Source of the DNA: Vibrio sp. FE10
GTDB lineage: Bacteria > Pseudomonadota > Gammaproteobacteria > Enterobacterales > Vibrionaceae
Length of the DNA: 64,000 nucleotides
Assembly (NCBI RefSeq): GCF_030297155.1
Contig: NZ_AP028067.1
Coordinates: 434,001 to 498,000 of the forward strand
Reading direction: 5' to 3'
The position numbers and the translations under genes are program-made. Below the pieces are notes generated by a model. That model did no database searches, was not told where the DNA came from, and saw only the letters and a program-made list of their open reading frames with translations. Of the stretch, positions 1-9,588 are shown in pieces; positions within the stretch are counted from its first letter, which is position 1, and every line of letters starts with the position of its first letter.

Positions 1-819
1 CATCTTACGTGCACGGTTACACTTCTCGATCATCATTTTCTGAGCGAAGATTACTTCTTCAGCTGGGATTTCAACACCTAGGTCACCACGAGCAACCATG
101 ATGCCGTCAGAAGCTTCAAGGATTGAATCGAAGTTATCTACACCTTCTTGGTTTTCAATCTTAGAAATGATGTGGATGTTTTCGCCACCGTTAGCGTTTA
201 GAAGCTCACGGATTTCTTTAACATCGTCTTCTTTACGGATGAAAGAAGCAGCTACGAAATCAACGCCTTGCTCACAACCAAACTTAAGGTCAGCTTTGTC
301 TTTCTCAGAAAGAGCTGGAAGTTGAACAGAAACGCCAGGAAGGTTAACACCTTTGTTTTCGCCTAGAGCACCGTTGTTAAGAACTTTACACTTAACTTCA
401 GTTTCTGTTGTTGCGATAACTTCCATTTCGATTAGGCCGTCATCAACAAGGATAGTGTTACCTGCTGTTAGGTCTTTAGCGAAACCTAGGTAAGTTACTG
501 CTACTACGTCTTTGTTACCAACAACTGTTGCGTCAGTTGTGAAAGTGAACTCTTGACCAGCTACTAGATCTACGTCGTTACCATCTTCAAGTTTGATAGT
601 ACGGATTTCAGGACCTTTAGTATCTAGAAGGATAGCAAGTTGCTCACCTTTGTTTTCCATTACTTTACGGAAGTTCGCGATACGAGTGCCGTGTTCTGCG
701 AAATCACCGTGAGAGAAGTTAAGACGCATAACGTTCATGCCAGCATCTACTAGTTCAGTTAGCTTCTCTACAGATTCAGTTTTAGGGCCAATCGTACATA
801 CGATTTTGGTCTTTTTCAT
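1..819 (-). CDS. pykF: Pyruvate kinase I, N-terminal part (gene runs off the left edge)
   Basis: Pyruvate kinase makes pyruvate and ATP from phosphoenolpyruvate and ADP, the last step of glycolysis, in the cytosol. The minus-strand frame opens with [16 protein letters not shown] and carries the family landmarks [10 protein letters not shown], the B-domain stretch and the active-site region [10 protein letters not shown] followed by [14 protein letters not shown]. About 273 of the roughly 470 residues are visible; the C-terminal allosteric domain lies outside the window. The start is ATG at 817-819, with GGAGAGTACC just upstream on the coding strand as ribosome binding site. The sequence looks like the E. 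coli PykF type. It is monocistronic as far as can be seen and divergent from the DeoR-type regulator. No disruption is visible. Confidence 0.97.
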   Translation of the reverse strand, partial: MKKTKIVCTIGPKTESVEKLTELVDAGMNVMRLNFSHGDFAEHGTRIANFRKVMENKGEQLAILLDTKGPEIRTIKLEDGNDVDLVAGQEFTFTTDATVVGNKDVVAVTYLGFAKDLTAGNTILVDDGLIEMEVIATTETEVKCKVLNNGALGENKGVNLPGVSVQLPALSEKDKADLKFGCEQGVDFVAASFIRKEDDVKEIRELLNANGGENIHIISKIENQEGVDNFDSILEASDGIMVARGDLGVEIPAEEVIFAQKMMIEKCNRARKM

Positions 820-963
820 GGAAGGTACTCTCCGGTAAGTATTGTTACAATTTGAAATTTATTTAAGTTCTGAAGATTGGTCCGCTACATCAACATTTTG
901 TGCCTGTTGTGTAAAAGCGCGGGACTTCCAATATGTCCTTCAGAGTTGTAAGTCTTTCATCAA

Positions 964-999
964 TTTTAGTCATTTTATGACTAAAAGATTTTGATTCAA
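964..999 (-). promoter_or_regulatory. Likely pykF promoter with an overlapping perfect palindrome
   Basis: On the minus strand a TTGAAT box (994-999) and a TAAAAT box (972-977) are separated by 16 bp and point to pykF, leaving a leader of roughly 145 nt. A perfect 10-bp inverted repeat, TTTTAGTCAT and ATGACTAAAA with a 3-bp centre, covers 964-986 and so overlaps the -10 box. That position suits a repressor or activator site, but I cannot assign the protein. The rest of the 820-1248 intergenic stretch shows no gene I would support. Confidence 0.45.
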
Positions 1000-1195
1000 C
1001 GTCGGGTTTCTGTGACTTACACCAATATATCAGGTGAAAGTTGCAGAAAAATAACGGTCAGTTTTGTAATTTTTTTTCTTTTCGGGTGCGGATTCTACCA
1101 CCTAATGAGTTCAATATCACTGCTTAACAATTGTCTTAGGACAAGGTTTCATCGCTATTTATTAATTTTTTGGATCAAAATAAATGGACTAAATA

Positions 1196-1263
1196 GTTTC
1201 GTTGTAACTATAATATGTTTCATATCGAAACTTAATGGCCTTTTCTAAATGTCGAAACGAAAC
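1196..1263 (+). promoter_or_regulatory. Promoter and probable operator of the DeoR-family gene
   Basis: A perfect TATAAT lies at 1209-1214, about 35 bp before the start codon. It is flanked by AGTTTCG (1195-1201) and CGAAACT (1226-1232), an exact inverted repeat. GTTTC also occurs at 1217-1221, exactly 21 bp from the first copy, and GAAAC at 1227-1231, 1254-1258 and 1259-1263. DeoR-family proteins such as AgaR and GlpR use operators built from TTTC or TTCG half-sites, so autoregulation is a reasonable inference. No good -35 box was found. Confidence 0.45.
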
Positions 1264-2019
1264 ACCCAGCTCAGAAGACATGCAATTTCTAATCTAGTGA
1301 ATGAAAAGGGGGAGGTTAGTGTTGATGAATTATCCGCTAAGTTCGAAACCTCAGAGGTCACGATTAGAAAGGACTTGGCGTCTTTAGAGAAAAACGGTCA
1401 GCTTTTACGCCGTTATGGTGGTGCGATTTCATTACCGAAAGAGGTTGTGAACGAAGAACTGGGTCAAAAAGTTTCGACTCGAAAGATTTCATTAGCAAAA
1501 GCCGCTGCAGATTTGATTCGCGACCATAATCGCATTGTCATCGATAGTGGCAGCACTACCGGCGCCTTGATTCAGCAGCTTAATACTAAGCGTGGTTTGG
1601 TTGTTATGACCAATTCATTGCACGTTGCTAATGCGCTTAATGAGCTTGAAAGCGAACCAACGTTATTAATGACGGGTGGTACTTGGGATACCCATTCGGA
1701 TTCTTTCCAAGGCAAAGTCGCGGAGTCAGTACTTCGTGCTTACGATTTTGACCAATTGTTTATTGGAGCTGATGGTATCGACCTTGATAGAGGCACGACC
1801 ACGTTCAATGAATTGATTGGCCTGAGCAAAGTTATGGCTGAAGTGTCACGAGAAGTGATCGTGATGGTTGAGTCTGAAAAAGTGGGACGAAAGATCCCTA
1901 ATCTGGAATTAGCGTGGGAACACATCGATATTTTGATTACTGATACAGACTTGGACAAAGAATTCCAAGCAAGTATTGAATCACATGACGTTCGAGTGAT
2001 CCTAACTGATCCTGCTTAA
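1249..2019 (+). CDS. DeoR/GlpR-family transcriptional regulator, next to glmS
   Basis: A 256-residue repressor-type protein. Residues about 5-60 form the DeoR winged helix-turn-helix (SNLVNEKGEVSVDELS, then TSEVTIRKDLASLE and LLRRYGGA). Residues about 75-235 are the DeoRC sensor fold, with the sugar-phosphate binding features DSGSTTGALIQQL and FIGADGID. Members of the family sense sugar phosphates. It sits 107 bp upstream of glmS in the same direction, and in Pseudomonas a DeoR-family protein (GlmR) controls glmS, so amino-sugar control is a plausible inference. The start is fixed: an in-frame TAA directly precedes the ATG. No clear ribosome binding site is visible. Confidence 0.88.
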   Translation: MSKRNTQLRRHAISNLVNEKGEVSVDELSAKFETSEVTIRKDLASLEKNGQLLRRYGGAISLPKEVVNEELGQKVSTRKISLAKAAADLIRDHNRIVIDSGSTTGALIQQLNTKRGLVVMTNSLHVANALNELESEPTLLMTGGTWDTHSDSFQGKVAESVLRAYDFDQLFIGADGIDLDRGTTTFNELIGLSKVMAEVSREVIVMVESEKVGRKIPNLELAWEHIDILITDTDLDKEFQASIESHDVRVILTDPA

Positions 2020-2126
2020 ACCTAATTTTAACTATTATGCATTTACCTTCCTATAATTGATCTTAATGAAAGATATGGCCTTTGCTTGCTGCCAGTAGGA
2101 ATAAACGAAATTGATGGAGTAAAACT

Positions 2127-3959
2127 ATGTGTGGAATTGTTGGTGCAGTAGCACAACGTGATGTAGCCGAAATTTTAGTAGAAGGCCTTCGCCGCCTAGA
2201 ATACCGAGGCTACGATTCTGCGGGTGTCGCTGTAGTCGATACTGAATCTAACCTAACTCGTGTACGCCGCCTTGGCAAAGTACAAGAGTTAGCAGACGCA
2301 GTCGATCAGCAACATGTAATTGGCGGTACTGGTATCGCTCATACACGTTGGGCAACACACGGTGAGCCGTCTGAAGCGAATGCACACCCACACATGTCTG
2401 GTGATATTGCTGTTGTACACAATGGTATTATCGAAAACCATGAAGCACTGCGTGCTCTTCTTCAAGAGCGTGGTTACGTGTTTACTTCACAAACGGATAC
2501 TGAAGTTATCGCTCACTTGGTTGAATGGGAACTTCGTACTTCTGATTCATTGGTTGAAGCGCTTCAAAAGACAGCGAAACAATTAGACGGTGCATACGGC
2601 ACGGTGGCGGTTGATCGTAAAGATCCTAGCCGCATCGTTGTGGCTCGTTCAGGTAGCCCGATCGTTATCGGTTTTGGTGTTGGTGAAAACTTCTTAGCAT
2701 CTGACCAACTTGCACTATTAAGCGTAACTCGTCGCTTCATGTACCTAGAAGAGGGTGATGTTGCTGAGGTTACTCGTCGTGATGTTACGGTATTTGATGT
2801 AGCGGGCGAGCGTGTTGAGCGTGACATCGTTGAATCAAACGCAGAGCACGATGCAGGTGATAAAGGTCAATACCGTCACTTCATGCAAAAAGAGATCTTT
2901 GAGCAGCCAACAGCGCTGATCAATACAATGGAAGGTCGCATCTCTGACACTTCTGTAATCACTAATGCAATCGGTGTTAAAGCTGAAGAGATCCTAAGCA
3001 AAGTAGAACACGTGCAGATCATCGCATGTGGTACGTCTTACAACTCAGGCATGGCAGCTCGTTACTGGTTTGAGTCTCTAGCAGGCGTAAGCTGTGACGT
3101 AGAGATTGCTTCTGAATTCCGTTACCGTGATTTCGTTGTTCGTCCGAACAGCTTATTGGTGACTCTGTCTCAGTCTGGTGAAACGGCGGATACGCTTGCT
3201 GCACTTCGTCTTGCAAAAGAGAAGGGTTACATGTCAGCAATGACTATCTGTAACGTAGCGGGTTCTTCACTGGTTCGTGAATCTGACTTTGCCTTCATGA
3301 CTCGCGCAGGAACTGAAATCGGTGTTGCTTCAACTAAAGCCTTCACAACACAGCTAGCGGCTATGCTGATGATGGTAACTTCAATTGGTCGTCTACAAGG
3401 TCGCATCAATGAAGAGAAAGAAGCTGAAATCGTTCAAGCACTGCATCAATTGCCTGCTGATATTGAAAAAGCACTCGCATTCGATAAAGAGATCGAAGCG
3501 CTAGCACCTGATTTTGCAGATAAGCATCACACACTATTCTTGGGTCGTGGTGAGTTCTACCCAATCGCAATGGAAGCGTCTCTTAAGTTGAAAGAGATCT
3601 CTTACATTCACGCAGAAGCCTACGCGGCTGGTGAGCTTAAGCACGGTCCTTTGGCTCTTATCGATGCAGATATGCCAGTTGTCGTTATTGCACCAAGTAA
3701 CGACTTGCTAGAGAAGCTAAAATCAAACGTTGAAGAAGTACGTGCTCGTGGCGGTCTACTGTACGTATTCGCTGATGAAGATGCGGGCTTTGAAAGCGAT
3801 GAGAACATGAAGATCATCAAGATGCCTCACGTAAGTGAAGTAACAGCACCTATCTACTACACAGTACCGATGCAGCTGTTGTCTTACCACGTAGCGCTAA
3901 TCAAAGGTACCGATGTTGACCAACCTCGTAACCTAGCGAAAGCGGTAACGGTTGAGTAA
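2127..3959 (+). CDS. glmS: Glutamine-fructose-6-phosphate aminotransferase (isomerizing)
   Basis: GlmS converts fructose-6-phosphate and glutamine into glucosamine-6-phosphate, the entry step for UDP-GlcNAc, peptidoglycan and LPS. The 610 residues match the usual length. Cys2 of MCGIVGAV is the N-terminal glutaminase nucleophile after Met removal. The class II glutaminase domain spans about 2-220, and two SIS isomerase domains follow, with [17 protein letters not shown] and the C-terminal tail [17 protein letters not shown] lies 9 bp before the ATG. A TATAAT at 2052-2057 with a weak TTAACT upstream may be its own promoter. The 107-nt upstream gap is too short for a glmS ribozyme, and none is seen. 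Confidence 0.98.
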   Translation: MCGIVGAVAQRDVAEILVEGLRRLEYRGYDSAGVAVVDTESNLTRVRRLGKVQELADAVDQQHVIGGTGIAHTRWATHGEPSEANAHPHMSGDIAVVHNGIIENHEALRALLQERGYVFTSQTDTEVIAHLVEWELRTSDSLVEALQKTAKQLDGAYGTVAVDRKDPSRIVVARSGSPIVIGFGVGENFLASDQLALLSVTRRFMYLEEGDVAEVTRRDVTVFDVAGERVERDIVESNAEHDAGDKGQYRHFMQKEIFEQPTALINTMEGRISDTSVITNAIGVKAEEILSKVEHVQIIACGTSYNSGMAARYWFESLAGVSCDVEIASEFRYRDFVVRPNSLLVTLSQSGETADTLAALRLAKEKGYMSAMTICNVAGSSLVRESDFAFMTRAGTEIGVASTKAFTTQLAAMLMMVTSIGRLQGRINEEKEAEIVQALHQLPADIEKALAFDKEIEALAPDFADKHHTLFLGRGEFYPIAMEASLKLKEISYIHAEAYAAGELKHGPLALIDADMPVVVIAPSNDLLEKLKSNVEEVRARGGLLYVFADEDAGFESDENMKIIKMPHVSEVTAPIYYTVPMQLLSYHVALIKGTDVDQPRNLAKAVTVE

Positions 3960-3994
3960 TCGTTAGCCTATCTAAGAAAATTAGATAATAAGAA

Positions 3995-4018
3995 GCCCAT
4001 CCTGTGATGGGCTTTTTT
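3995..4018 (+). terminator. Rho-independent terminator after glmS
   Basis: A 7-bp GC-rich stem, GCCCATC with GATGGGC, has a 4-nt loop and is followed by six T residues. It begins 35 bp after the glmS stop codon. Confidence 0.9.
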
Positions 4019-4063
4019 GTGCCTGTTAGTTAACGATCAGCGTTAGATCTAGCTTTAACGGCA

Positions 4064-5332
4064 TTAAGCATTAAGGGCTTGCTCTAGGTCAGCAAAGATA
4101 TCGTCAATGTGTTCAATACCTACTGAGAGGCGAATCATCTCTGGTGATACACCCGCTTGTTTTTGTTCTGCTTCGCTTAGTTGACGGTGTGTTGTAGAGG
4201 CAGGGTGACACGCGAGAGACTTGGCATCGCCGATGTTCACCAAGCGCTTGAAGATTTGTAGCGCATCATAGAAACGAACACCTGCTTCATAACCGTCTTT
4301 CAAGCCAAAAGATAAAATGGCAGACGGCTTACCTTGCATGTATTTCTCAGCCAGCGGATAGAACTCAGACGTTGGTAAACCAGCGTAGCTCACCCAACTT
4401 ACTTTCTCATGTTGCTGAAGGTACTCCGCTACTTTCAGTGCATTCTCTGTGTGTCGCTCCATACGTAACGACAACGTCTCTAATCCTTGCATCAGCATGA
4501 AAGCATTCATGGGTGACAGTGCTGCGCCGGTATTACGTAGTGGAACCGTTCGAGCGCGGCCAATAAACGCAGCTTCGCCAAAAGCTTCGGTATAAACCAC
4601 ACCGTGGTAAGAAGGCTCTGGCTGATTAAATACGGGGAAACGATCTTTGTGCTCGGCCCATGGGAATTTGCCTGAATCGACAATCACGCCACCCAATGTT
4701 GTTCCGTGACCACCAACGTACTTTGTTAGCGAGTGCACCACGATATCGGCACCAAAATCGATAGGCTTACATAGCACTGGAGTCGCTACTGTGTTATCAA
4801 CAATCACAGGTACACCCTGTGCGTGAGCAAGTTCTGCGACACGTTCTAAGTCGATGATATTACCTGCTGGGTTGCCAATACTCTCACAGTAAACCGCTTT
4901 GGTTTTTTCATCGATCAGTGCAGCCAAGCTTTCAGGTTTATCGTCTTTGGCAAAGCGAACCTCTATGCCTTGGTTTGGCAGCATGTGAGCAAATAGGGTG
5001 TAAGTACCGCCGTAAAGCTGGGGCGTGGAGACAATGTTGTCACCGATCTGTGCCAACGTTTGAATCGCGTAGTTGATCGCCGCGCTGCCCGCACTCACGA
5101 CTAAGCCAGCAATCCCGCCTTCTAAGGCCGCCATACGTTTTTCCAACACATCGTTGGTTGGATTCATTATGCGAGTGTAGATATTGCCTGGCACCGCAAG
5201 GTTAAACAGGTCGGCGCCGTGTTGTGCATCATCGAATTCATAAGCAACGGTTTGGTAAATAGGAGTCGCAACTGATTTGGTTGTTGGATCGGTTTCGTAG
5301 CCGAAGTGAATCGAGAGTGTTTCGTCTTTCAT
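4064..5332 (-). CDS. metY: O-acetylhomoserine sulfhydrylase (PLP-dependent)
   Basis: A Cys/Met metabolism PLP-dependent enzyme of 422 residues. The lysine that should carry PLP is K204 in SLTKYVGGHG, and YTRIMNPTNDVLEKR and the aspartate in VIVDNTVATP are in the expected places. Length and sequence fit the O-acetylhomoserine (thiol)-lyase MetY, which makes homocysteine or methionine precursors from O-acetylhomoserine and sulfide, rather than the shorter MetB or MetC. GGAAG precedes the ATG. It is flanked by terminators and stands alone. I looked for a MetJ operator upstream and saw no convincing tandem AGACGTCT-like boxes. Confidence 0.9.
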   Translation of the reverse strand: MKDETLSIHFGYETDPTTKSVATPIYQTVAYEFDDAQHGADLFNLAVPGNIYTRIMNPTNDVLEKRMAALEGGIAGLVVSAGSAAINYAIQTLAQIGDNIVSTPQLYGGTYTLFAHMLPNQGIEVRFAKDDKPESLAALIDEKTKAVYCESIGNPAGNIIDLERVAELAHAQGVPVIVDNTVATPVLCKPIDFGADIVVHSLTKYVGGHGTTLGGVIVDSGKFPWAEHKDRFPVFNQPEPSYHGVVYTEAFGEAAFIGRARTVPLRNTGAALSPMNAFMLMQGLETLSLRMERHTENALKVAEYLQQHEKVSWVSYAGLPTSEFYPLAEKYMQGKPSAILSFGLKDGYEAGVRFYDALQIFKRLVNIGDAKSLACHPASTTHRQLSEAEQKQAGVSPEMIRLSVGIEHIDDIFADLEQALNA

Positions 5333-5494
5333 GTTTCTTCCCTGAACTATTGAACGATTTATGTACGTTCATATTGCCGTCTTTTTTATAAAAGAAAAGT
5401 AAGCTTAGTCACAGAGAGGCAATTGGAATTGTGTGCGGGACGATTCATTATTTGTAGGAGATATAGCAGTGAGTTGTACAGATCTAGAAAAGCA

Positions 5495-5528
5495 AAAAGC
5501 CAGAGCAGCGTGAACTGTTCTGGCTTTT
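5495..5528 (-). terminator. Terminator following the tRNA-Ile2 gene
   Basis: AAAAGCCAGAGCAG pairs with CTGTTCTGGCTTTT (14 bp with one G-U pair) around a 6-nt loop. Read on the minus strand it ends in a T run immediately after the tRNA. It could also act on the other strand. Confidence 0.85.
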
Positions 5529-5534
5529 CTAATT

Positions 5535-5610
5535 TGGTGGCCCCTCCCAGATTTGAACTGGGGACCGAACGATTATGAGTCGTGCGCTCTAACCACTGAG
5601 CTAAGGGGCC
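5535..5610 (-). tRNA. ileX: tRNA-Ile2 with CAU anticodon
   Basis: The minus strand reads GGCCCCTTAGCTCAG at the 5' end and ends in GGGGCCACCA. The 7-bp acceptor stem is perfect and CCA is encoded. The T arm contains GTTCAAAT. The anticodon loop is CTCATAA, giving anticodon CAU. The acceptor stem and body match the E. coli ileX type of tRNA, whose wobble C is modified to lysidine by TilS to read AUA, and not the elongator or initiator Met tRNAs. It is a single gene of 76 nt with its own promoter and terminator. Confidence 0.93.
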
Positions 5611-5621
5611 GTAGGGCATAG

Positions 5622-5650
5622 ATTATAGGGGAACCATTCAGTGGTGTCTA
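5622..5650 (-). promoter_or_regulatory. Promoter of the tRNA-Ile2 gene
   Basis: On the minus strand TAGACA (5645-5650) and a perfect TATAAT (5622-5627) are spaced by exactly 17 bp. The -10 box ends 11 bp before the mature tRNA 5' end, so the primary transcript has almost no leader. Confidence 0.85.
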
Positions 5651-5705
5651 GACACTATAAGGGGCAATTCCGCTTACATCTTAGCCACTTAAATCACGCA
5701 GGCAC

Positions 5706-5735
5706 AAAAAAGGTGAGCCAACGCTCACCTTTTCT
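5706..5735 (-). terminator. Terminator of the rpsU-yqeY-dnaG-rpoD operon
   Basis: AGGTGAGC pairs with GCTCACCT around a 4-nt loop, followed on the minus strand by a T run. It lies about 40 bp after the rpoD stop codon. Confidence 0.9.
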
Positions 5736-5773
5736 ATTTTATGCTTAAAAGCTAACCACACTAAAGCGTGTGA

Positions 5774-7618
5774 TTACTCGTCTAGGAAGCTACGCAGAGT
5801 TTCTGAGCGGCTTGGGTGACGAAGTTTACGCAGTGCTTTCGCTTCGATCTGACGGATACGTTCACGAGTAACGTCGAACTGTTTACCAACCTCTTCAAGA
5901 GTGTGGTCAGTGTTCATGTCGATACCGAAACGCATACGCAGTACTTTCGCTTCACGAGGTGTTAGGCCTGCAAGAACGTCTTTAGTTGCGCCGCGTAGGC
6001 TTGTTGCCGTTGCAGAATCTAAAGGAAGTTCTAGAGTCGTATCCTCGATGAAATCACCTAGGTGCGAATCTTCGTCGTCACCGATTGGTGTCTCCATTGA
6101 GATTGGCTCTTTAGCGATTTTCAGTACTTTACGGATCTTGTCTTCAGGCATTTGCATGCGCTCAGCCAGTTCTTCCGGAAGTGGTTCACGACCCATCTCT
6201 TGTAGCATTTGACGAGAGATACGGTTTAGTTTGTTGATCGTTTCGATCATGTGAACCGGAATACGGATAGTACGAGCTTGGTCGGCAATCGAACGAGTGA
6301 TTGCTTGACGGATCCACCAAGTAGCGTAAGTAGAGAATTTGTAACCACGACGGTATTCAAACTTATCTACAGCTTTCATCAGACCGATGTTACCTTCTTG
6401 AATTAGATCCAAGAATTGTAGGCCACGGTTTGTGTACTTCTTAGCAATCGAGATTACTAGACGTAAGTTCGCTTCAACCATCTCTTTCTTCGCACGACGA
6501 GCTTTCGCTTCACCGATAGACATACGACGGCTGATATCTTTAATGCTTTGAACAGTAAGAGACGTCTCTTTCTCGATCATATCCAGTTTTTGGATTGAGC
6601 GACGGATATCGTTCTCGTTACGTTTGATCTTTTCTGCGTATGGCTTGTCTGAAGCTAATACTTCGTCCAACCATGCTTCGCTAGATTCATTACCCGTAAA
6701 TAGAGCAATGAAAGATTTCTTCGGCATTTTGCCGTACTCAACCGTTTGACGCATGATTAGGCGTTCTTGAGTACGTACGCGATCCATTGAAGTACGCAGT
6801 TCGTTTACTAGGTAATCAAACTGTTTTGGCGTTAGACGGAACTCTTTGAATACGTCTTGCATCATTGTCGTTGCAAGTGTTGCTTTCGGGCTTTCGTGGC
6901 CGTATTCATTGATTGCTAGTTGACGGTTTTGGTAGCTAGTGCGAAGTGCTGTGAACTTCTCAAGAGCAAGCTCAGGATCAATACCTGTATCTTCCTCTTC
7001 TTCTTCCTCGTCGTCTTCTGCTTCTTCTTTGTCTTCGTCTTCTAGATCAGTTTTAGCAAGTTCTGAACCGATGTGAGTTGCCGTTGGCGCAGCTGTGCCA
7101 TCGTCGTCTGGGTCAACAAAGCCATTGATTAGGTCTGTTAAACGAATCTCTTCAGCGAGTACGCGGTCAAACTGTTCCAAGATGTATGGAATCGTACCTG
7201 GGTATTCAGCAACAGATAGTTGAACGGTATTGATACCATCTTCAATGCGCTTCGCAATGTCGATCTCGCCTTCACGAGTCAGTAGCTCAACCGTACCCAT
7301 TTCACGCATGTACATGCGAACTGGGTCAGTAGTACGGCCAATCTCGCTTTCTACGCTTGAAAGCGCAGCAGCAGCAGCTTCAGCTGCATCTTCATCTATA
7401 TTGGCATCGTCATCATTAAGAGCTAGATCATCAGCGTCAGGTGCAGTTTCTACTACCTTGATACCCATGTCGTTGATCATTTGAATGATGTCTTCTACCT
7501 GTTCAGAATCCACGATTTCTGCAGGTAGGTGGTCGTTTACTTCGGCGTAGGTCAGATAGCCTTGTTCCTTGCCTTTAATAACAAGTAATTTAAGCTGTGA
7601 CTGCGGATTTTGATCCAT
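5774..7618 (-). CDS. rpoD: RNA polymerase primary sigma factor sigma-70
   Basis: RpoD directs RNA polymerase to housekeeping promoters. The 614 residues match the E. coli size. Region 1.1 lies at the N terminus and is followed by an acidic non-conserved region with a long run of Glu and Asp near residues 195-215. Regions 2.3-2.4 contain [20 protein letters not shown], and region 4.2 contains [20 protein letters not shown] near the C-terminal end RSFLDE. It is the last gene of the macromolecular synthesis operon, 99 bp after dnaG. No feature departs from the family. Confidence 0.99.
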   Translation of the reverse strand: MDQNPQSQLKLLVIKGKEQGYLTYAEVNDHLPAEIVDSEQVEDIIQMINDMGIKVVETAPDADDLALNDDDANIDEDAAEAAAAALSSVESEIGRTTDPVRMYMREMGTVELLTREGEIDIAKRIEDGINTVQLSVAEYPGTIPYILEQFDRVLAEEIRLTDLINGFVDPDDDGTAAPTATHIGSELAKTDLEDEDKEEAEDDEEEEEEDTGIDPELALEKFTALRTSYQNRQLAINEYGHESPKATLATTMMQDVFKEFRLTPKQFDYLVNELRTSMDRVRTQERLIMRQTVEYGKMPKKSFIALFTGNESSEAWLDEVLASDKPYAEKIKRNENDIRRSIQKLDMIEKETSLTVQSIKDISRRMSIGEAKARRAKKEMVEANLRLVISIAKKYTNRGLQFLDLIQEGNIGLMKAVDKFEYRRGYKFSTYATWWIRQAITRSIADQARTIRIPVHMIETINKLNRISRQMLQEMGREPLPEELAERMQMPEDKIRKVLKIAKEPISMETPIGDDEDSHLGDFIEDTTLELPLDSATATSLRGATKDVLAGLTPREAKVLRMRFGIDMNTDHTLEEVGKQFDVTRERIRQIEAKALRKLRHPSRSETLRSFLDE

Positions 7619-7717
7619 AGATGATATCCAACTTCAGGTCTGGTGAAGGACGTTGCATTCTCAAATGCAAACCAATTATGTTAACAAATTTATTAAATGC
7701 TGACTAATCAAACAGGG

Positions 7718-9469
7718 TTACGCTTTTAGATCTAGCATTAAAGCTAGTAGCTCCCTTTTTTCTTCGGCTGATAAACCGACGCTTCTTGCTTTGGCCTGCA
7801 GGTTTTCAATTTGTTTTTCAACGCACTGGGCAAGTATGTTGTCCAATGAATCTAAAAATATGTCTTCTTGATTGTCTTCGTCGAGAGGGATTTCCCAGCT
7901 CGCGAGACGAGACAGAAGAGCCTCATGTTTATTGTGTCGCCAATGCTCTAATAATTGGCCTGTGTTGATATGGGGATGCGCGTGGCATTTATCAAGTACT
8001 TCGACGAATAAACTTAGTCCAGGCAACTGTAAGCCTTTGACACTTGATAAATCCGGTACCATATCAGCATAGCTCGGATTTTGGATAAGCAAAGCGATAA
8101 CTTCTCGCATTGGAGTGCGCTTCAGCTCTTTATGCGGCTGAGGTGTCGGGTTCTTAGTATGAACACGAGCTCGTCTCAGTTGGTTATCAAATCCAGTACG
8201 CTCATCCAATAATTTTTCGAGCAGTTCTTGGAAATAACTGTCAGGGATTTTGTTAATCAAGGCGCTTGCGTGTGCTCGCAGTGCCGACTTCCCTTCCGTT
8301 GTTCCCAAATTCAATTTATGTATCTCAATAAGATTGTCGAACAAGTAAGTAGAAAGCGGTGTCGCATTCTGTACCAGTTGTTCGAAGGCTTCTTGGCCAT
8401 TCTCTCTTATATAGCTATCTGGGTCTTCGCCATCGGGTAAAAACAGAAACTTGAGCGTGTTACCTGTTTTCAGGTATTCAAGCGCATTTTCGAGTGCGCG
8501 CCATGCGGCTTCTTTACCTGCTCGGTCACCATCGTAACAACAAACCACTGTGCTGGTTTGGCGGAACAACATTTGAACATGGTCACCGGTTGTCGAGGTG
8601 CCCAGTGATGCCACTGAGTAATCAACACCATATTGCGCTAATGCTACGACATCCATGTAACCTTCAACCACAAGTATTTGCGGCGGTTCACGGTAGGCTT
8701 GCAGCACTTCATAAAGGCCGTAAAGCTCTTTACCTTTATGGAAGATAGGCGTTTCTGGTGAGTTCAGGTATTTCGGTGTGCCGTCTTCTAAGACACGACC
8801 ACCAAAACCAATCACTCGACCACGACGATCGCGAATCGGGAACATGACACGTCCACGGAATCGGTCGTATCGGTTACCTTTATCGTTTTCTATCAACATG
8901 CCGCCAGTAACGAGCATGTCTTGGGCTTCTTTTTGTTGCCCAAAGTTCTTACGAACCAAGTCCCATTCATCAGCGACGTAGCCAATGCCAAACTTCTGTA
9001 CGATTTCACCAGACAGTCCACGATTCTTTAGGTAATCAATCGCAGGCTTGTTAGCTGAGATTTTCAGTTGAGAACGGTAAAAATTACTGATGCCGCCCAT
9101 CAAATCGTAGAGGTTACGTTTTTGTTCGCTGTTGGCTCTTGGTGCCGTGGATATTTCACCACTGCGCTGTTCTCTAGGAACATCAAGGCCTAAAAATGAG
9201 GCAAGTTCTTCAATGGCTTCAACAAAGTCGAGACGTTCGAACTCCATAATGAAGTCGATGGCATTGCCATGCACGCCACAACCAAAGCAGTGATAAAACT
9301 GTTTTTCTTGGCTTACGCTAAAAGAAGGGGTCTTCTCGTTGTGAAATGGACAACAAGCGCCATAGTTTTTGCCTTTTTTCTTAAGTTTCACGCGTGCGTC
9401 CACAATATCGACAATGTCGAGACGCGCTAGGAGATCATCGATGAAACTACGCGGGATGTGTCCTGCCAT
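7718..9469 (-). CDS. dnaG: DNA primase
   Basis: DnaG makes the RNA primers for leading and lagging strand DNA synthesis and works with the DnaB helicase. The 583-residue protein has the N-terminal CHC2 zinc finger (C40, H43, C61, C64), then the RNA polymerase basic-subunit fold and a Toprim domain with VVEGYMDVVAL and CCYDGDRAGKEA, the metal-binding acidic residues. The C-terminal part after about residue 440 is the variable helicase-binding domain. AGG lies just before the ATG. It follows yqeY after a 119-bp gap holding a hairpin, and is followed by rpoD. Confidence 0.98.
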   Translation of the reverse strand: MAGHIPRSFIDDLLARLDIVDIVDARVKLKKKGKNYGACCPFHNEKTPSFSVSQEKQFYHCFGCGVHGNAIDFIMEFERLDFVEAIEELASFLGLDVPREQRSGEISTAPRANSEQKRNLYDLMGGISNFYRSQLKISANKPAIDYLKNRGLSGEIVQKFGIGYVADEWDLVRKNFGQQKEAQDMLVTGGMLIENDKGNRYDRFRGRVMFPIRDRRGRVIGFGGRVLEDGTPKYLNSPETPIFHKGKELYGLYEVLQAYREPPQILVVEGYMDVVALAQYGVDYSVASLGTSTTGDHVQMLFRQTSTVVCCYDGDRAGKEAAWRALENALEYLKTGNTLKFLFLPDGEDPDSYIRENGQEAFEQLVQNATPLSTYLFDNLIEIHKLNLGTTEGKSALRAHASALINKIPDSYFQELLEKLLDERTGFDNQLRRARVHTKNPTPQPHKELKRTPMREVIALLIQNPSYADMVPDLSSVKGLQLPGLSLFVEVLDKCHAHPHINTGQLLEHWRHNKHEALLSRLASWEIPLDEDNQEDIFLDSLDNILAQCVEKQIENLQAKARSVGLSAEEKRELLALMLDLKA

Positions 9470-9537
9470 AAAACCTTAGAAAAATGCACTAACTGAGAGT
9501 GTGGATAATAATAGTTTGAATAGGTTACAGATACAAA

Positions 9538-9570
9538 CAAGCCGTGCGTTCCGAAGGATTGCACGGCTTG
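9538..9570 (-). terminator. Attenuator-like hairpin between yqeY and dnaG
   Basis: CAAGCCGTGC and GCACGGCTTG form a 10-bp perfect stem, with CC/GG pairing inside the 13-nt loop. The T run after it on the minus strand is poor (TTTGTATC). E. coli has a partial terminator before dnaG in the equivalent operon, which sets a high S21 to low primase ratio. The same role here is inference. Confidence 0.65.
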
Positions 9571-9588
9571 TTGCAATTTGATTTGGGA

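Noticed and set aside
991..1248. An 85-codon plus-strand frame ahead of the DeoR-type gene
   Set aside because: It covers the promoter and operator region, starts without a ribosome binding site and has no recognisable protein features.
2020..2126. glmS ribozyme or riboswitch
   Set aside because: The gap is only 107 nt and lacks the ribozyme core; that element is typical of Firmicutes.
5333..5420. MetJ operator upstream of metY
   Set aside because: Only a single partial AGACG match is seen, without the tandem 8-bp boxes.
5386..5619. A 77-codon minus-strand frame
   Set aside because: It runs through tRNA-Ile2 and its terminator and is not a plausible gene.
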